Positions 15,898-26,407 of a DNA stretch of 57,738 bases are shown here, piece by piece (within the stretch, counting starts at the first letter, position 1; the number at the start of each line of letters is the position of its first letter). Both the position numbers and the translations under genes were made by a program. The notes under the pieces were generated by a model. It did not search any database, was not told the origin of the DNA, and was given only the letters and a program-made list of their open reading frames with translations. The stretch lies in the NCBI GenBank assembly GCA_022448585.1, contig JAKVCN010000011.1, positions 1-57,738 on the forward strand, written 5' to 3'. This DNA is from Puniceicoccaceae bacterium (GTDB taxonomy: Bacteria; Verrucomicrobiota; Verrucomicrobiia; Opitutales; Coraliomargaritaceae).

Positions 15898-17493
15898 CTA
15901 GCTTTCGGCTGACTGACTGTCACATAAAAACCGATTTGCTTGCATCCAATTAATAAAAGATTCGGCTGTTGCTGGAGCAGTTTCCACTGGGCATCCTCCT
16001 GCATCGCGCACAAGTACTGCATCTTTAGGCTCGAAAGTACGTACGAGTACTCTTGCCTTAGAGTGGCTTAATAACTTGAGTGCGCTGAGCGCATCTTGAC
16101 TACGTCGCATCGAACAAAGAATTACCTTTGCTTCATATGCATTCGCTTGAGACAAGATATTCTTATCCGATCCGTCTCCCTGAATACAAGTGATGCCTTG
16201 TTGAATGAGTTTGTTAATAACACTTGCATCATCATCGATTACAATGAAGTCGATATCGTGCTCCTTCAGTGTATTTAGAGTCTGACGACCGGCTCGTCCA
16301 TAGCCTAGAAGAACTGCGTGATTTCTCAAGGATTTACTGTTACCTTCTCCTCTTCGGTAGCGTGGGTGCATGCCCATTAAAGTCCTCGCTATTGTGGTGC
16401 GTGAGATAAAAGGGGTAAGAGTCATTGTGCCCACAGTAATCAAAACAATCATAGAGAATATTTCTGCAGAAATTTGTCCAGTGCTCATGCCAGCGAAGGC
16501 TATTAAAATTGAAAATTCGCTTGTTTGAGAAAGTAAGATGCCTGCCTCAATTGAAGCACGCGTGGAGTATCCTGTTAGCTCCGCCACTATCGCAACTAGC
16601 AGAATAGTTATACAAATAAGCATGCCTCCAAAAATTAGGCTATGCTGAAGAGTTTCGGCGCTTGGGATAGTGAGTACCGCTCCCACGGCAATAAAAAATA
16701 GAGCGATAAAGAACCCAGAGATTGAACTAAGCATTCCACGAACTAAGCCATTCATTGGAAACGCAGATAATGCAAACCCTGCCAGAAACGATCCAACTAG
16801 AAAAGGTAAACCTAATAGGTGGGCAATTCCAGAAAAAGCAAATAGCAAACCAAGCGCACCAAGCAGGAGTTCTTCTTCATCAAGTTTTAAGTGCTCGGTT
16901 ATCCAAGGAATAAGCCATTTATGGGCGATGATAGCAATGCCACCAAGCCCTATTGCCTTGGTTATACTAATTGCACATGCAGGAGCTCCAGAAGGCAGGC
17001 TTAATAGCGCTACCATTAGCAGAACAATGAATACATCTTGAAGTAATAGTACGCCAAGGACAAGTCTCCCAAATGGTTCGAATAGTTGCTGGCGTTGCTG
17101 AAGGTGACGCACAACGACAAGCGTTGAGCTTGCCGATAATGCACAGCCTATATAAAGAGCAGTTACTGGTGCGTAATCGAGCATTAGTGCGGTTAGCGCA
17201 CCAGTAGTTCCTACCGTCAAGAACTGTGATACCGCAACAATTATAATGGGCTTCGTCCGTCCGCGCATTCGCCTAGGGCTAAGATCTACGCCTGCAGTGA
17301 ATACAAGCATAGCGAGTCCGATTTCAATCATTTCCTCAAGCAAGCTTGCGGGGACAATAATAGTCAGTGAGTCGGCAAGTGCTCGCAAGCTAACACCACA
17401 CAGCATAAGCAGAGGAATCGCCGGTAAGCGTAACAGTTTTGCCAGCCCAAATGCTATCGCCGCTGCAAATAGAAGTATGGCATACCCTGTCAT
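15898..17493 (-). CDS. CPA2-family monovalent cation:proton antiporter with TrkA-N domain (second of pair)
   Basis: This 531-residue protein is a KefB/KefC-like antiporter. About 12 hydrophobic segments occupy residues 1-375, with the CPA2 landmarks [14 protein letters not shown] and [12 protein letters not shown] (Gln-Asp in the unwound region). A C-terminal TrkA-N Rossmann domain follows: [30 protein letters not shown], with a GxGxxG nucleotide site and the Asp after strand 2. Such proteins export K+ or Na+ in exchange for protons, gated by nucleotide or glutathione. Its ATG overlaps the TAA of the upstream antiporter by one base (TAATG), so the two are translationally coupled. Ion specificity is unknown. 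Confidence 0.9.
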   Translation of the reverse strand: MTGYAILLFAAAIAFGLAKLLRLPAIPLLMLCGVSLRALADSLTIIVPASLLEEMIEIGLAMLVFTAGVDLSPRRMRGRTKPIIIVAVSQFLTVGTTGALTALMLDYAPVTALYIGCALSASSTLVVVRHLQQRQQLFEPFGRLVLGVLLLQDVFIVLLMVALLSLPSGAPACAISITKAIGLGGIAIIAHKWLIPWITEHLKLDEEELLLGALGLLFAFSGIAHLLGLPFLVGSFLAGFALSAFPMNGLVRGMLSSISGFFIALFFIAVGAVLTIPSAETLQHSLIFGGMLICITILLVAIVAELTGYSTRASIEAGILLSQTSEFSILIAFAGMSTGQISAEIFSMIVLITVGTMTLTPFISRTTIARTLMGMHPRYRRGEGNSKSLRNHAVLLGYGRAGRQTLNTLKEHDIDFIVIDDDASVINKLIQQGITCIQGDGSDKNILSQANAYEAKVILCSMRRSQDALSALKLLSHSKARVLVRTFEPKDAVLVRDAGGCPVETAPATAESFINWMQANRFLCDSQSAES

Positions 17494-19133
17494 TAATGGA
17501 TCACTCCCTCTGTACGCATGACTTGTCCCTGTCTTAGTACTCCATCTATAGCAGGCATTAGTAAATATGCGGTGCCTAAATCGAGTAAGTCGTCGACCAT
17601 TGATACATCAAAAGCATGAATAGCACAAGGCACTCCTGCATTACGACAGCGGTAGGCTAGCAAATGGTTTACATCTTCTATTTGCAAAGCAGACACAACT
17701 AGCTTCGCCTTGTGAAGTGCGATTTCGTCGACTAATGACTCATATTCAACATTACCAATTGTCGTCTTTGCGGGCATCAATTCTTCTAATTTTTTTGGAT
17801 CTGTATCAATGGCCAAAACAGATTCCCCGTTTTGCGTAAGGCGAGCTACAATTTCTCGACCTAGTGCATTCATTCCCACAACAATAATATGCTTGTCCCA
17901 TTTGTAGATAGCTTCTGAGTCTGGCTGTTGAATAGCGCCGAAGTATCGAAGTATACCTATCGCTTGCAGGGTTTCATAGATGCGCTCACTGTATACGATC
18001 ATGTAAGAAGAGGCTGCAATCGTAAGTATACCTACAAGCCCGCCTAATGAGACAATTTCGCTACTGATCAGCCCAGCACTAGCTCCTAATGCAAGCAATA
18101 TAAAGGAGAATTCACTCACTTGCGCAGTGGCAATTGCAGTATGGAATGCAGTATATTCACTAAAGCGCATGCGCGCTAGTATGAAAAATACAATCAGTGG
18201 TTTTGCCACAAGAACGAAGCTACATAAGCCAATAGCGATTGGTAAGATAGTCATTAAATGATCAAACTCCATACGTATACCCAGAGTGACTAAAAAGATC
18301 GCAATAAAAAAAGTCATCAGAGGGTGAAGTCGCCGGTGCAAATCGCCATGGATAGGTAATTGTGCAATCGCAATGCCACCTAGAAATGCACCAATTTCGA
18401 GAGATAAATGGAATTGGTGAGCTAGTAGAACAATTAAAAAACACCAGCACAGTGCCCACATAAACAAAGTGTCTGGAGAATTTGCCGCCCAGCGAAAGGG
18501 AAGTGGTAAAACATAGCGAGCGAAGAATAAAACAACTAATAGCAAAATAGACATTCCGCCAAAAGCAGCTGCGATATTCTTAATAATTCCCCCTAATTCA
18601 AAATTATTCTCTGCTCCTAAGCCACTTAGTACGGTCAGTGCGATTATTATTACTATATCCTGAGCCAGAAAAAGTGCGACTGATATTCGAGCGTAAAGTC
18701 GTCGCATTGCTCCCTTTTTGTCGAGTAGCTTAATCACTACTACCGTGCTACTAAAGGTAAGAGTACCAGCTATAAATATAGAGGCAATGGGAGCTAAGCC
18801 TAATAATGTTGCTAGCATATAAGCACTTGCTCCAGTTAGTGTGATTTGGAAGCCTCCAAGTATTAGACCAACTTTACCCAAGTCTCGAATTTTTTTTAGG
18901 CTTAGCTCTAAGCCCACTAGAAAAAGGAGTAGGGCAATGCCAAGTTCAGAAATTAGCTCTAAGGAGTGATCTATTTCGACCCAGTGCAGTATAGGCCCAA
19001 CAAATATACCTGCTATAATGTATCCTACCAAAGAGGGCACGCGAATGACTTTGCCAATAAAGGCAAAAACTGCCGCCGCCATAACAATAATTCCAAGATC
19101 AAAAATAAGTTGAATTTCAGTCGTTGGCATCAT
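17493..19133 (-). CDS. CPA2-family monovalent cation:proton antiporter with TrkA-N domain (first of pair)
   Basis: This 546-residue paralogue of the downstream gene has a 12-13 helix CPA2 domain ([45 protein letters not shown]) and a TrkA-N domain ([19 protein letters not shown], then [14 protein letters not shown]). The nucleotide motif is GMNALG, slightly off GxGxxG. Two Met codons stand at 19133 and 19130. A CRP/FNR-like inverted repeat overlaps the first. The one-base overlap with the next gene suggests equimolar synthesis and perhaps a heteromeric transporter, since CPA2 antiporters act as dimers. Role in K+/pH homeostasis is inferred from family. Confidence 0.9.
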   Translation of the reverse strand: MMPTTEIQLIFDLGIIVMAAAVFAFIGKVIRVPSLVGYIIAGIFVGPILHWVEIDHSLELISELGIALLLFLVGLELSLKKIRDLGKVGLILGGFQITLTGASAYMLATLLGLAPIASIFIAGTLTFSSTVVVIKLLDKKGAMRRLYARISVALFLAQDIVIIIALTVLSGLGAENNFELGGIIKNIAAAFGGMSILLLVVLFFARYVLPLPFRWAANSPDTLFMWALCWCFLIVLLAHQFHLSLEIGAFLGGIAIAQLPIHGDLHRRLHPLMTFFIAIFLVTLGIRMEFDHLMTILPIAIGLCSFVLVAKPLIVFFILARMRFSEYTAFHTAIATAQVSEFSFILLALGASAGLISSEIVSLGGLVGILTIAASSYMIVYSERIYETLQAIGILRYFGAIQQPDSEAIYKWDKHIIVVGMNALGREIVARLTQNGESVLAIDTDPKKLEELMPAKTTIGNVEYESLVDEIALHKAKLVVSALQIEDVNHLLAYRCRNAGVPCAIHAFDVSMVDDLLDLGTAYLLMPAIDGVLRQGQVMRTEGVIH

Positions 19134-19151
19134 TGTACAAAATAGTACAAT
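19132..19151. promoter_or_regulatory. CRP/FNR-like inverted repeat at the antiporter start
   Basis: ATTGTAC (19132-19138) and GTACAAT (19145-19151) form a perfect 7-6-7 inverted repeat. It fits the TGT-N10-ACA spacing of CRP/FNR-family sites. The left arm overlaps the first ATG of the antiporter pair, so a bound protein would block initiation, or the RNA could fold over the start. Which regulator binds is unknown. Confidence 0.5.
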
Positions 19152-19187
19152 TAGAGGTACTAAAGCAATAGTCCTCGCACATTAAGT

Positions 19188-20456
19188 TTAAATTTTGTCC
19201 TGAAAGTTACTCAAACAGTTCGCTTTTTTTGTCATGAGACGCTGCTGGATCTCACCAATTAGTTGGATGGATCCTGTTATCAGAATCGTATCTCCTTTGT
19301 GACCAACAGTGCAGCGTCCTTCAGATGGGAAGAGCTTGGAAACAAAAGAGCGTTTCGGTGCGTAGGGTAGTTTTTTTGGTAGGCAGCTAATAAGAAAATC
19401 AGTGCTAGCTGCACGCTCATCATTTGGGGCAACTACGTAGAGTTCGCAGGCATAAGGCGCTAGCGTTTCTATGAGGTTTTTGCCTCGATCTTCACCAAGC
19501 GCACCCGTTATTACAATCGGCTTATTTGGCAACTGCTCTAGTTGCCCAACTAGTTGCTGGCACCCTTCAGCATTATGAGTAGCATCGAAAATCAAAGTTT
19601 TGCCATGTAAATTGGTGACTTGCCACCTGCCCGGCCAGTCCACTTTGGATAAGGCTTCGGATGGCTGTAAGGGATAGTTTTTAGAGAGTATTTCCGTGGC
19701 AAAAATCGCAGTAGCAGCGTTCCAGCGCTGGAAGTTCCCAGATAAGTTGGTTTGAGGTCTTAGTGCGGCATTTTTAAATCGATCATGTACGCTATATACA
19801 GGACTGCCTCTTTCATTGGCCAAGCTCCGTAGAATATCCTCAGCGACTGGCTCTACATTACCAAGGAGCACGGGTCTTTGAGGCTTAATGATACCGCCCT
19901 TTTCGAATGCAATCTTTTCTATGCTTTCTCCCAATAAGTCAGTGTGGTCGAGACTGATCGTTGTAATAATAGATAACTCAGGTTCGACGACATTGGTTGC
20001 ATCTAACCGTCCGCCCAAACCTGTTTCTATACAGGCAATATCTACATTTTGCTCTGCGAAGTGTTTGAATGCCATCGCTGTAATAAATTCAAAAAAACTA
20101 ATTTTTAACGGGGGTCTTTTTTGCGCCAATTTATCTACAATCGGGCGTAGTGCTTCAGCTTTTTTAAGTAGGTCTTGTTCAGAAAGACAGGTGCGATTAA
20201 CTTGAATGCGTTCGCCTAAGTCAATGAGATGAGGAGATGTAAAAAGGGCGGTTTTGTATCCGTTTTCTCTGTACAAAATTTCCAGCATTGCGCAGACAGA
20301 CCCTTTTCCATTTGTGCCAGCAACATGAATAACTGGAAAGGATTTCTGTGGATCACCAAGTCCATGCATAAGGTTCTGCATACGCTCAATGCCATAGCTT
20401 GAGCCGTTGCTGCGCAGTGAATACAAATAATCGACAACCTGCTTGTAATTACTCAT
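19188..20456 (-). CDS. folC: Bifunctional folylpolyglutamate synthase / dihydrofolate synthase
   Basis: FolC adds glutamate to dihydropteroate and extends polyglutamate tails of folates. The protein has 422 residues from the ATG at 20456. It contains YGIERMQNLMHGLGDP (substrate loop), the P-loop HVAGTNGKGSVCAML, the SPHL motif (LFTSPHLIDLGERIQ), the catalytic IETGLGGRLDATNV and SLDHTDLLGESIEKIAFEKGGIIK. The Mur-ligase C-terminal domain (LIFDATHNAEGCQQL, ITGALGEDRGKN) follows. An in-frame TTG three bases upstream is ignored. Directly upstream are accD, comF-like and truA, the same neighbourhood (truA, accD, folC) seen in many bacteria. Confidence 0.95.
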   Translation of the reverse strand: MSNYKQVVDYLYSLRSNGSSYGIERMQNLMHGLGDPQKSFPVIHVAGTNGKGSVCAMLEILYRENGYKTALFTSPHLIDLGERIQVNRTCLSEQDLLKKAEALRPIVDKLAQKRPPLKISFFEFITAMAFKHFAEQNVDIACIETGLGGRLDATNVVEPELSIITTISLDHTDLLGESIEKIAFEKGGIIKPQRPVLLGNVEPVAEDILRSLANERGSPVYSVHDRFKNAALRPQTNLSGNFQRWNAATAIFATEILSKNYPLQPSEALSKVDWPGRWQVTNLHGKTLIFDATHNAEGCQQLVGQLEQLPNKPIVITGALGEDRGKNLIETLAPYACELYVVAPNDERAASTDFLISCLPKKLPYAPKRSFVSKLFPSEGRCTVGHKGDTILITGSIQLIGEIQQRLMTKKANCLSNFQDKI

Positions 20457-20556
20457 CAAGGCCAGCGTACTTACACGCTTGGTTTAATTGCCATTAGGCA
20501 TAAGATTTTGATAGTAAGAGCTCATAAGAATCAAGCGTACCGACTAAAAATATAAT

Positions 20557-21414
20557 TTAAGCAGGTGCTCTTGTATTATTCTCAAATACCTTTAATAAAT
20601 TAGTAACACGCTCGCGCATCTGGCTTCGTGGTATTATTTGATCAACCAGTCCTCGTTCTAGAAGAAATTCCGAAGTTTGGAATCCTTCCGGTAAGTCTTG
20701 TTGTGTAGTCTCTTTAATGACTCTAGGTCCAGCAAAACCAATTAATGCTTCTGGTTCTGCTATTATTACGTCCCCAAGGGAGGCAAAACTTGCCATTACG
20801 CCAGCCATAGTTGGATTTGTTAGAATCGATATATATGGCAGGCCAGCCTCTGCTAGTCTGGCTAAGGCTTGGCTCGTTTTAGCCATTTGCATAAGACTGA
20901 GAATGCCTTCTTGCATGCGTGCGCCACCAGAGGCTGAAACCACAATAGCAGGACATTTTTTTTCTAGCCCACGCTCAATGGCACGGGTAATTTTTTCTCC
21001 AGCTGCTGAACCTAGTGAGGCAGCCATGAAACGAAAGTCCATGACAGCTAGACTTACAGGCATACCACCCATCGTGCCCATTCCACTAATTACAGAATCG
21101 GTCTCTTTTGTTTTTGCTTGGCTTGCCTTCAGCTTTTCTTGGTAGGAAGCAGTCGCATTAAATTCTAGCGGATCCATTGAACGTACTGCTTGGTCCATTT
21201 CTTTGAATGAACCAGAGTCAAGCATTGAGGCGATTCGACTTCGAGCATCCAGAGGAAAGTGGTAGCCGCTGTTAGGCACAACCATAAGGTTTTCTTTAAG
21301 CACGCGATTGTAGATGATCTCGCTAGTTTTTGGACACTTTGTCCAAAGGTCTTTAGGGATATCCTTTTTTTTGACTGTGACGGTAGAATACTGCGGTTTG
21401 CCAAAGATTGCCAT
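20557..21414 (-). CDS. accD: Acetyl-CoA carboxylase carboxyltransferase subunit beta, zinc ribbon degenerate
   Basis: AccD with AccA transfers the carboxyl group from biotin-BCCP to acetyl-CoA, making malonyl-CoA. The 285-residue protein has the normal carboxyltransferase core: [62 protein letters not shown] and [15 protein letters not shown]. The N-terminal zinc ribbon is unusual. In E. coli the ligands are Cys27, Cys30, Cys46 and Cys49; here the same positions are Cys27, Thr30, Val46 and Ser49 within [12 protein letters not shown] and VVPNSGYHF. The fold-flanking residues are conserved, so the alignment is firm while zinc binding seems lost. accA is not in the window. Confidence 0.95.
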   Translation of the reverse strand: MAIFGKPQYSTVTVKKKDIPKDLWTKCPKTSEIIYNRVLKENLMVVPNSGYHFPLDARSRIASMLDSGSFKEMDQAVRSMDPLEFNATASYQEKLKASQAKTKETDSVISGMGTMGGMPVSLAVMDFRFMAASLGSAAGEKITRAIERGLEKKCPAIVVSASGGARMQEGILSLMQMAKTSQALARLAEAGLPYISILTNPTMAGVMASFASLGDVIIAEPEALIGFAGPRVIKETTQQDLPEGFQTSEFLLERGLVDQIIPRSQMRERVTNLLKVFENNTRAPA

Positions 21415-21456
21415 GGTAGAAGATAAAAAAGTGAATATATTAAAATGTAATATTAA

Positions 21457-22185
21457 TTAGCCATGTCCGATTGTGGCAACTCTGATAGATTTTGCTCCCG
21501 CTTGCCGCAGTACCTGTGCGCAAGCATTCAAGGTCGAACCTGTGGTGAATACGTCGTCGATAAGAATATAATCATCATCTGCAATTACACGGGCATTTGT
21601 TGCGATGGCAAAAGCATTTTTAACATTTTGGTACCTTAAATGGCGGTTTAGTCTTGTCTGGGTTTGTGTGAACTTTGTTCTACGCAGCAAATTCAGAACT
21701 TTAGCTTGGCAGGTTTTTGCAAGCATCGTTGCAAGCTTTTGGCTTTGATTGAACCCGCGCTCCCTAAATTTTACGGGGTGCAGTGGAACAGGAATCAGCG
21801 TAGCCCCGTTTATATAGGCGGTATAATCACTTGAATTTAGGACCATGCTAGCGATGTCACGCAGTACGTAGAATCCATGCCTATATTTAAGTTCATGCAA
21901 TAGGCTACGGCCGGGTCCTTGTGCAAGAAAGAGTATTTTTCCTTGGTCAAACAAGGGATTTAATTCAGCGCAATGAGGGCATTGCTTTGGACCTGTAATC
22001 GCTCCCAAGTATGGATAGCCACAGATAGTACAGCATGGATTTTGTGCAAAGAAGATTTCATATGCGCACTTTTTACACAAGAATTCATAATTTCGATGAT
22101 TACAGGAATGCCCGCAATGAACACAATATCTTGGCAAGATTAAATCGGTGGCAGCGCGAAGAAGGCGAGTAAAAGGACGCTTCAT
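21457..22185 (-). CDS. ComF family phosphoribosyltransferase-like protein
   Basis: This 242-residue protein has the ComF layout: N-terminal zinc-finger part with [24 protein letters not shown] and CPHCAE, then a type I phosphoribosyltransferase domain with the PRPP loop [17 protein letters not shown] near residues 203-219 and the [13 protein letters not shown] motif. ComF proteins take part in DNA uptake in competent bacteria (ComFC, GntX/YhgH). The native reaction is not established. The gene lies between truA (9 bases upstream) and accD (42 bases downstream) and is likely cotranscribed. Since a pilus-like system lies further along, a link to transformation is conceivable but unproven. Confidence 0.9.
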   Translation of the reverse strand: MKRPFTRLLRAATDLILPRYCVHCGHSCNHRNYEFLCKKCAYEIFFAQNPCCTICGYPYLGAITGPKQCPHCAELNPLFDQGKILFLAQGPGRSLLHELKYRHGFYVLRDIASMVLNSSDYTAYINGATLIPVPLHPVKFRERGFNQSQKLATMLAKTCQAKVLNLLRRTKFTQTQTRLNRHLRYQNVKNAFAIATNARVIADDDYILIDDVFTTGSTLNACAQVLRQAGAKSIRVATIGHG

Positions 22186-22194
22186 ATCGGTAAA

Positions 22195-22932
22195 TTAATA
22201 AAAGACCTTATCTAGACTTAGCCCCGAACAAGGTGCTGTAACAATTAGATTTGTACGAGTTTTGGAGCTAAGAATTTCTGTAATCTGATCGGGTGTTAGC
22301 TGACCGCGACCCACACTGTAAATTGCGCCAGCAAAACTTCGAACCATTCGATACAAATATCCGCTACCTTCGGTGGTTAGAACGATTTTTTTGCCCGTCT
22401 TCAATAGGTCAAGCCGGTAAATGTTTTTCACTGGATTTGGATCGCTGTTCTTGCCGTGTGATGCCCCATATGCAGAGAAATTATGTGTGCCTACCAAGCG
22501 GCTTGCCGCCTCTTGCATGGAGGTAAAATTAATTGGCATGTCTCGGCAGGCCCATACATATCTTTCTTCGATTGGATTGGCTCTACCTAAATAATATTTA
22601 TATGTGTAGCGTTTGCCGATAGCTGAGTGCCGCGCATGAAAATCATTGCTTACTTGCTTGATATGGTTGATGCGAATCGATTTAGGAAGAATTGAATGAA
22701 GTGCCCGCACCAGTTTACTAGGCGGATGGATCCATTCTGCATCAAAGTGAAAACATTGGCCTCGGGCATGTACGCCAGCATCGGTACGCCCGCTACCATG
22801 TGTTAAAACGTGCACGTCTAAGACTTTTGATAAGGCTAATTCGAGTACGTTTTGAATTGCCCTTCCGGATAGTTGCCTTTGCCATCCGTCAAATTCAGTT
22901 CCATCATAGGCACAAATGCATTTCCATCGCAT
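22195..22932 (-). CDS. truA: tRNA pseudouridine(38-40) synthase
   Basis: TruA converts uridines 38-40 of the tRNA anticodon arm to pseudouridine. The 245-residue protein begins [18 protein letters not shown], carries the catalytic Asp51 in [19 protein letters not shown], and has RYTYKYYLG, the [12 protein letters not shown] loop and the closing [23 protein letters not shown]. All are diagnostic. The length is usual for bacteria. It is the first gene of the truA-comF-accD-folC run on the - strand, with a 128-base divergent gap to ruvC. Confidence 0.97.
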   Translation of the reverse strand: MRWKCICAYDGTEFDGWQRQLSGRAIQNVLELALSKVLDVHVLTHGSGRTDAGVHARGQCFHFDAEWIHPPSKLVRALHSILPKSIRINHIKQVSNDFHARHSAIGKRYTYKYYLGRANPIEERYVWACRDMPINFTSMQEAASRLVGTHNFSAYGASHGKNSDPNPVKNIYRLDLLKTGKKIVLTTEGSGYLYRMVRSFAGAIYSVGRGQLTPDQITEILSSKTRTNLIVTAPCSGLSLDKVFY

Positions 22933-23060
22933 GTAAGTAGATCTATTATATTATGGCTCATAAGTGAAGGGCTAAGTGCTTGGCATTATTGAACTATTCG
23001 GCAATAAATAGCTATTCTCAGTTATAAGCGGGGTAATGAAATTAATTTTACATATAATTT

Positions 23061-23642
23061 ATGGCTAAATCTTCACGACAGCTTTGGGCGAATTATGTCA
23101 AGCGTGGCGGTGCTGCGATGGTGGCTTCGGGGCAGACTGTTCTAAATACTCCGAGTCAATTTAAGGGGGTAATTCTTGGAGTGGATCCTAGCTTAAGGGG
23201 TAGTGGATTTGCCGTTCTAGACTATGCGAATGGCGATGCTATACGCTTAATAGAAGCGAGTACTTTAAAACTAAAACCATCTATTTCTCAAATGGAATGT
23301 CTGGCAGCTATCGGGCACCAAGTGGAGGACTTAATTAACCAGCACAGCATCGACCATGTTGCCATTGAAGAAACAATTTATGTGCAGAATTTTCAAACTG
23401 CACAAATACTGGGTGCAGCTCGTGGTGCTGCAATTACAGTGGCATCGATGCGTGGCCTGCCTGTCTTTGAATATGCACCTCTTAGGATTAAGCAGGCAGT
23501 ATCAGGAACAGGAAAGGCGAGCAAAGAGCAAATAGCCCGAACAGTTCTCAGTCTAACTGGGCATGATGTTGGTAAAAAATATGATGCCTCTGATGCTGCT
23601 GCAGTAGCCTTGTGCCATGCTTTTACTTGGCGAAGTGGTTGA
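23061..23642 (+). CDS. ruvC: Crossover junction endodeoxyribonuclease RuvC
   Basis: RuvC resolves Holliday junctions with RuvAB. The core begins at [18 protein letters not shown] with the first catalytic Asp, then [23 protein letters not shown] with the Glu, and [15 protein letters not shown] with the C-terminal Asp pair region. The [15 protein letters not shown] segment is the usual DNA-contact part. The protein has 193 residues, with about 35 residues before the first catalytic strand that normal RuvC lacks. A second in-frame ATG at 23118 would shorten this extension to about 15 residues; either start is possible. A TATAAT hexamer lies only three bases before the first ATG. Its last 20 bases overlap the convergent kinase gene. 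ruvB is elsewhere in this window, so the complex is not one operon. Confidence 0.93.
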   Translation: MAKSSRQLWANYVKRGGAAMVASGQTVLNTPSQFKGVILGVDPSLRGSGFAVLDYANGDAIRLIEASTLKLKPSISQMECLAAIGHQVEDLINQHSIDHVAIEETIYVQNFQTAQILGAARGAAITVASMRGLPVFEYAPLRIKQAVSGTGKASKEQIARTVLSLTGHDVGKKYDASDAAAVALCHAFTWRSG

Positions 23643-24603
23643 TTGTACCAGAGCTAAAATCTATGTTATTGATTCGATATACTTCCATTAAGGCTCCAGC
23701 ACAAGGACTGTGAAGAGGCTCACGTAGCTGCATTGTAGGCAGCCTTTTTTCTAGCTCTTTGCAGAGTAAATTATGCAATGGACCTTTGCTTCCTGCAATT
23801 GCGCCAGAGAGAATTACTTTAGGGCTAATAAGTTCTAATTGTTTAGCTGTTACAGTTATCATTTCAGCAAGAGCAAGCGCGGCTTCTTTGTAGAGCTTTT
23901 CTATCAGTGGATCTCCCTTAAAGTAAAGTGAGCTAAGCTGGGGACATATTTGTGCTCGATCACAACGGCTTAAGCTTTCGGCAGCTTGAGAAAAGTCTTC
24001 AGAACATTTGATCTTTAAAAAGTTAAAAACTACATGCTTTATTGCGTTACCAGTGACACGACCGTCCGCTTGTCGAACCGCTAGTTGAAATGCGCGCTGA
24101 CTGAGCCAACTTGCGCTACCTGTATCATCAGCGAGTGACCCCCAGCCACCACAACGCCAAGTTTTCCCAGTGTTATTGCGCCCGAAGCAAGCGGACCCAG
24201 TTCCAGCTACTAGCACGATGCCAGGACCGCCCGCGAGACCGCCGCAGTGAGCAATGTGTAAGTCATCACTTACATTAATTTTTATAGCTAGTTCACTAAA
24301 TTGTTCTTTCATCCAGTCTCGGTCGCAGGCTCGAGCCATGCCCGCAAGTCCAAGCCATGCGCCTGATACTCTGCTCTCTGGCACGCAAGCATTCCTAAAC
24401 GCTTGCTTGCATGCTTCTCGAATTGCAGAGATAGCACTGCTGCGAGTTGTATAGTTTATGTTTGCTGAACCTCCTTTGCCTCGGCCTAAGATAGTACCTT
24501 TTTCATCTGCAAGCCACGCATGGGTTTTAGACCCACCTCCATCAACACCGAAATAGAGTGGTTTTGCTCCAATAGGTGCACGTATAGAATCTTTAGTATG
24601 CAT
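23623..24603 (-). CDS. BadF/BadG/BcrA/BcrD-type ATPase, N-acetylglucosamine kinase-like
   Basis: This 326-residue protein belongs to the ASKHA fold kinases of the BadF/N-acetylglucosamine kinase group. Visible motifs are phosphate-1 [16 protein letters not shown], the GxGGSANIN loop typical of GlcNAc kinases, phosphate-2 [13 protein letters not shown] followed by [18 protein letters not shown], and the adenosine motif [12 protein letters not shown]. Phosphorylation of GlcNAc or a related cell-wall sugar is likely, possibly in muropeptide recycling, but the substrate is not shown. I start at the ATG 24603; an in-frame upstream codon at 24627 adds eight unlikely residues. Confidence 0.85.
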   Translation of the reverse strand: MHTKDSIRAPIGAKPLYFGVDGGGSKTHAWLADEKGTILGRGKGGSANINYTTRSSAISAIREACKQAFRNACVPESRVSGAWLGLAGMARACDRDWMKEQFSELAIKINVSDDLHIAHCGGLAGGPGIVLVAGTGSACFGRNNTGKTWRCGGWGSLADDTGSASWLSQRAFQLAVRQADGRVTGNAIKHVVFNFLKIKCSEDFSQAAESLSRCDRAQICPQLSSLYFKGDPLIEKLYKEAALALAEMITVTAKQLELISPKVILSGAIAGSKGPLHNLLCKELEKRLPTMQLREPLHSPCAGALMEVYRINNIDFSSGTINHFAK

Positions 24604-24667
24604 ACAATTAGTAGTAAATAGTAACAATAAACTATTTTTTATAATAGCATTATTGCTAACAAATTGG

Positions 24668-25609
24668 TCAATGTCCTTTAGGCTGCAAAGGAGATACTTT
24701 TCGCATTTGCCGATCTTTGTCAGTAAAACTGCGCTTTGGTTGATTCTGTACCGTGCTCCGGTTTAAAAAACTTTGATCTGGCGTACCCATAAAAGATCGA
24801 GGAATAAATGGGTAGCCACTAGTAATAACATAATAATAAATTCCTTCTGGAAATTCTGGAGTTACGCCATAACGCCCATTACAAGCATCGAGATCCCCAC
24901 TGTCTTCTACGTATTCCCAGTCGAGCGTGTAGTCTCCATTGTAGGGTCCTTGTGGGACATTGCCACCGCTAGGTCGATTTCCTTTTCGAATTCGATAACT
25001 AGCACGTAATTCCACCAAAGGGCTATTGGAATTAATAGAATTTTTGTAACCATATAATGAGTAGATAGGAAATCCATCTGCAGACCATCCAACTAAGGTC
25101 ATAGTTGGAAAAGGCTCTTCAAGCTCAGCGATCAGAGCAGTGGGTAGACCATGGTAGTGATAGGCTCCACTTGGTTGTACATGTGCATGGTTAGCATCCA
25201 ATGCCCGAGCCATTCTTGTGGTCATTGCCTCTAGCTTCCATTTTGAATGAGGATCTCCTCGAAAAAATTCTGCAGTTTCAGGATCAAAAGGGACACCATT
25301 AAGGGCGACTCCAAATAGATGGCGATCGATTGGTGTAATCCATTGTGCTAATTTAGGAAAAGTAGTCCATTCGTAGCGTTGGCTTTGGGGTGTTATTGTA
25401 TGCGGATTTCCTCGGTTAGGAAATTCTCCGACTACATGCTTAGGAATTCCATTTGTTTGCATGACTCGTTTAGCGCCTTGAATACTGAATTCAGCGTAAT
25501 GCTGTTTGTCTACTATTCGAGTAGCTGGTAGATGATGATTGGATTCTCTTGGATGGGCTTCGGTGCTAGTAGCGATGAATACAAGAATAGCTAAGAGTTT
25601 AAAGTGCAT
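24668..25609 (-). CDS. Secreted YHYH-domain protein
   Basis: This 313-residue protein has a signal peptide (KLLAILVFIATSTEA, cleavage near residue 18) and the motif that names the YHYH family, here PSGAYHYHGLP near the middle, preceded by ALDANHAHVQ. Further conserved pieces are GWSADGFPIYSLYGY, GGNVPQGPYNGDYTLDWEYV, LDACNGRYGVTPEFPEGIYYYVIT and YPFIPRSFMGTPDQSF. YHYH proteins are exported, of unknown biochemical role, and are common in marine bacteria and planctomycete/verrucomicrobial genomes. The His cluster suggests metal binding (inference). It is divergent from the SDR gene and sits behind the kinase gene with no shared function evident. Confidence 0.9.
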   Translation of the reverse strand: MHFKLLAILVFIATSTEAHPRESNHHLPATRIVDKQHYAEFSIQGAKRVMQTNGIPKHVVGEFPNRGNPHTITPQSQRYEWTTFPKLAQWITPIDRHLFGVALNGVPFDPETAEFFRGDPHSKWKLEAMTTRMARALDANHAHVQPSGAYHYHGLPTALIAELEEPFPTMTLVGWSADGFPIYSLYGYKNSINSNSPLVELRASYRIRKGNRPSGGNVPQGPYNGDYTLDWEYVEDSGDLDACNGRYGVTPEFPEGIYYYVITSGYPFIPRSFMGTPDQSFLNRSTVQNQPKRSFTDKDRQMRKVSPLQPKGH

Positions 25610-25665
25610 CGTTTCATTAAGTTGTGTTTGTGATTTTATTAATTTCTTCTAATCGTAATCATTTA

Positions 25666-26373
25666 ATGCAGAGGATATTTATAACAGGGGTAAGTTCAGG
25701 GCTTGGCTATGGGTTAGCTAAAGTGTTTTTGGAACGGGATGCTATTGTATACGGAATTAGTAGGCGCGCCCCAGATTGCTTGATTGATTTAGGCTTACGG
25801 CATCGATGCGTAGATTTAAGGAAAGAGGATGTTGGAAGAAAGGCTATCAGTCATATGGTACAGCAGGTAGACTCCTTCGATCTCGTCCTTCTAAATGCTG
25901 GAAAACTTGGACAGATTCGCGATATGGTCGCAACACCATTAGCGGATATTCGCGATACTATGGAAGTAAATGTCTTTGCTAATAAGTGGCTGTTGGATGT
26001 TTTATTTTCTAATTCTCGTTCGATTGCACAAGTTATTGGAATTTCTTCTGGTGCATCACAATCTGGCAGTCGAGGATGGAACGGATATAGTTTATCAAAG
26101 GCGACTTTAAATATGCTTATTAAGCTGTATGCAGGAGAGCAATTAAACACGCATTTCACTTCACTTGCTCCCGGTTTAATTGACACTGCAATGCAAGATT
26201 ACTTGACTGAATTACCAGCAGATGCACGCTATGCCCCGCTTGAGACACTGAAGGCTGCAAAAGGCACTGAAGCGATGCCTGATGGTTATGGTTGTGCACA
26301 AAAGCTAGTCCAAATACTCCCAAATTTGTTAGAAAAGCAAAGTGGATGCTATGTAGATATTCGTAATTTATGA
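25666..26373 (+). CDS. Short-chain dehydrogenase/reductase
   Basis: This 235-residue NAD(P)-dependent oxidoreductase begins with the Rossmann motif [18 protein letters not shown], has the LLNAGKLG strand (NAG motif) and the active site Ser in [11 protein letters not shown] with YSLSK (Tyr-x-x-x-Lys). [13 protein letters not shown] is the usual PG motif. The Arg of GISRR after strand 2 hints at NADP. The substrate cannot be told; sepiapterin-reductase-like members are similar in length. The ATG at 25666 is preferred, as the alternative upstream start precedes hydrophobic sequence unlike the family. It is convergent with mrdA. Confidence 0.88.
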   Translation: MQRIFITGVSSGLGYGLAKVFLERDAIVYGISRRAPDCLIDLGLRHRCVDLRKEDVGRKAISHMVQQVDSFDLVLLNAGKLGQIRDMVATPLADIRDTMEVNVFANKWLLDVLFSNSRSIAQVIGISSGASQSGSRGWNGYSLSKATLNMLIKLYAGEQLNTHFTSLAPGLIDTAMQDYLTELPADARYAPLETLKAAKGTEAMPDGYGCAQKLVQILPNLLEKQSGCYVDIRNL

Positions 26374-26407
26374 TGGAGGCTAACAACTATACATTTTTGT
26401 GAAGATT

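Noticed and set aside
19132-19151. GTA-N8-TAC in the antiporter repeat matches the NtcA consensus
   Set aside because: NtcA is cyanobacterial; the same bases fit the wider CRP/FNR pattern, so the narrower label is not justified.
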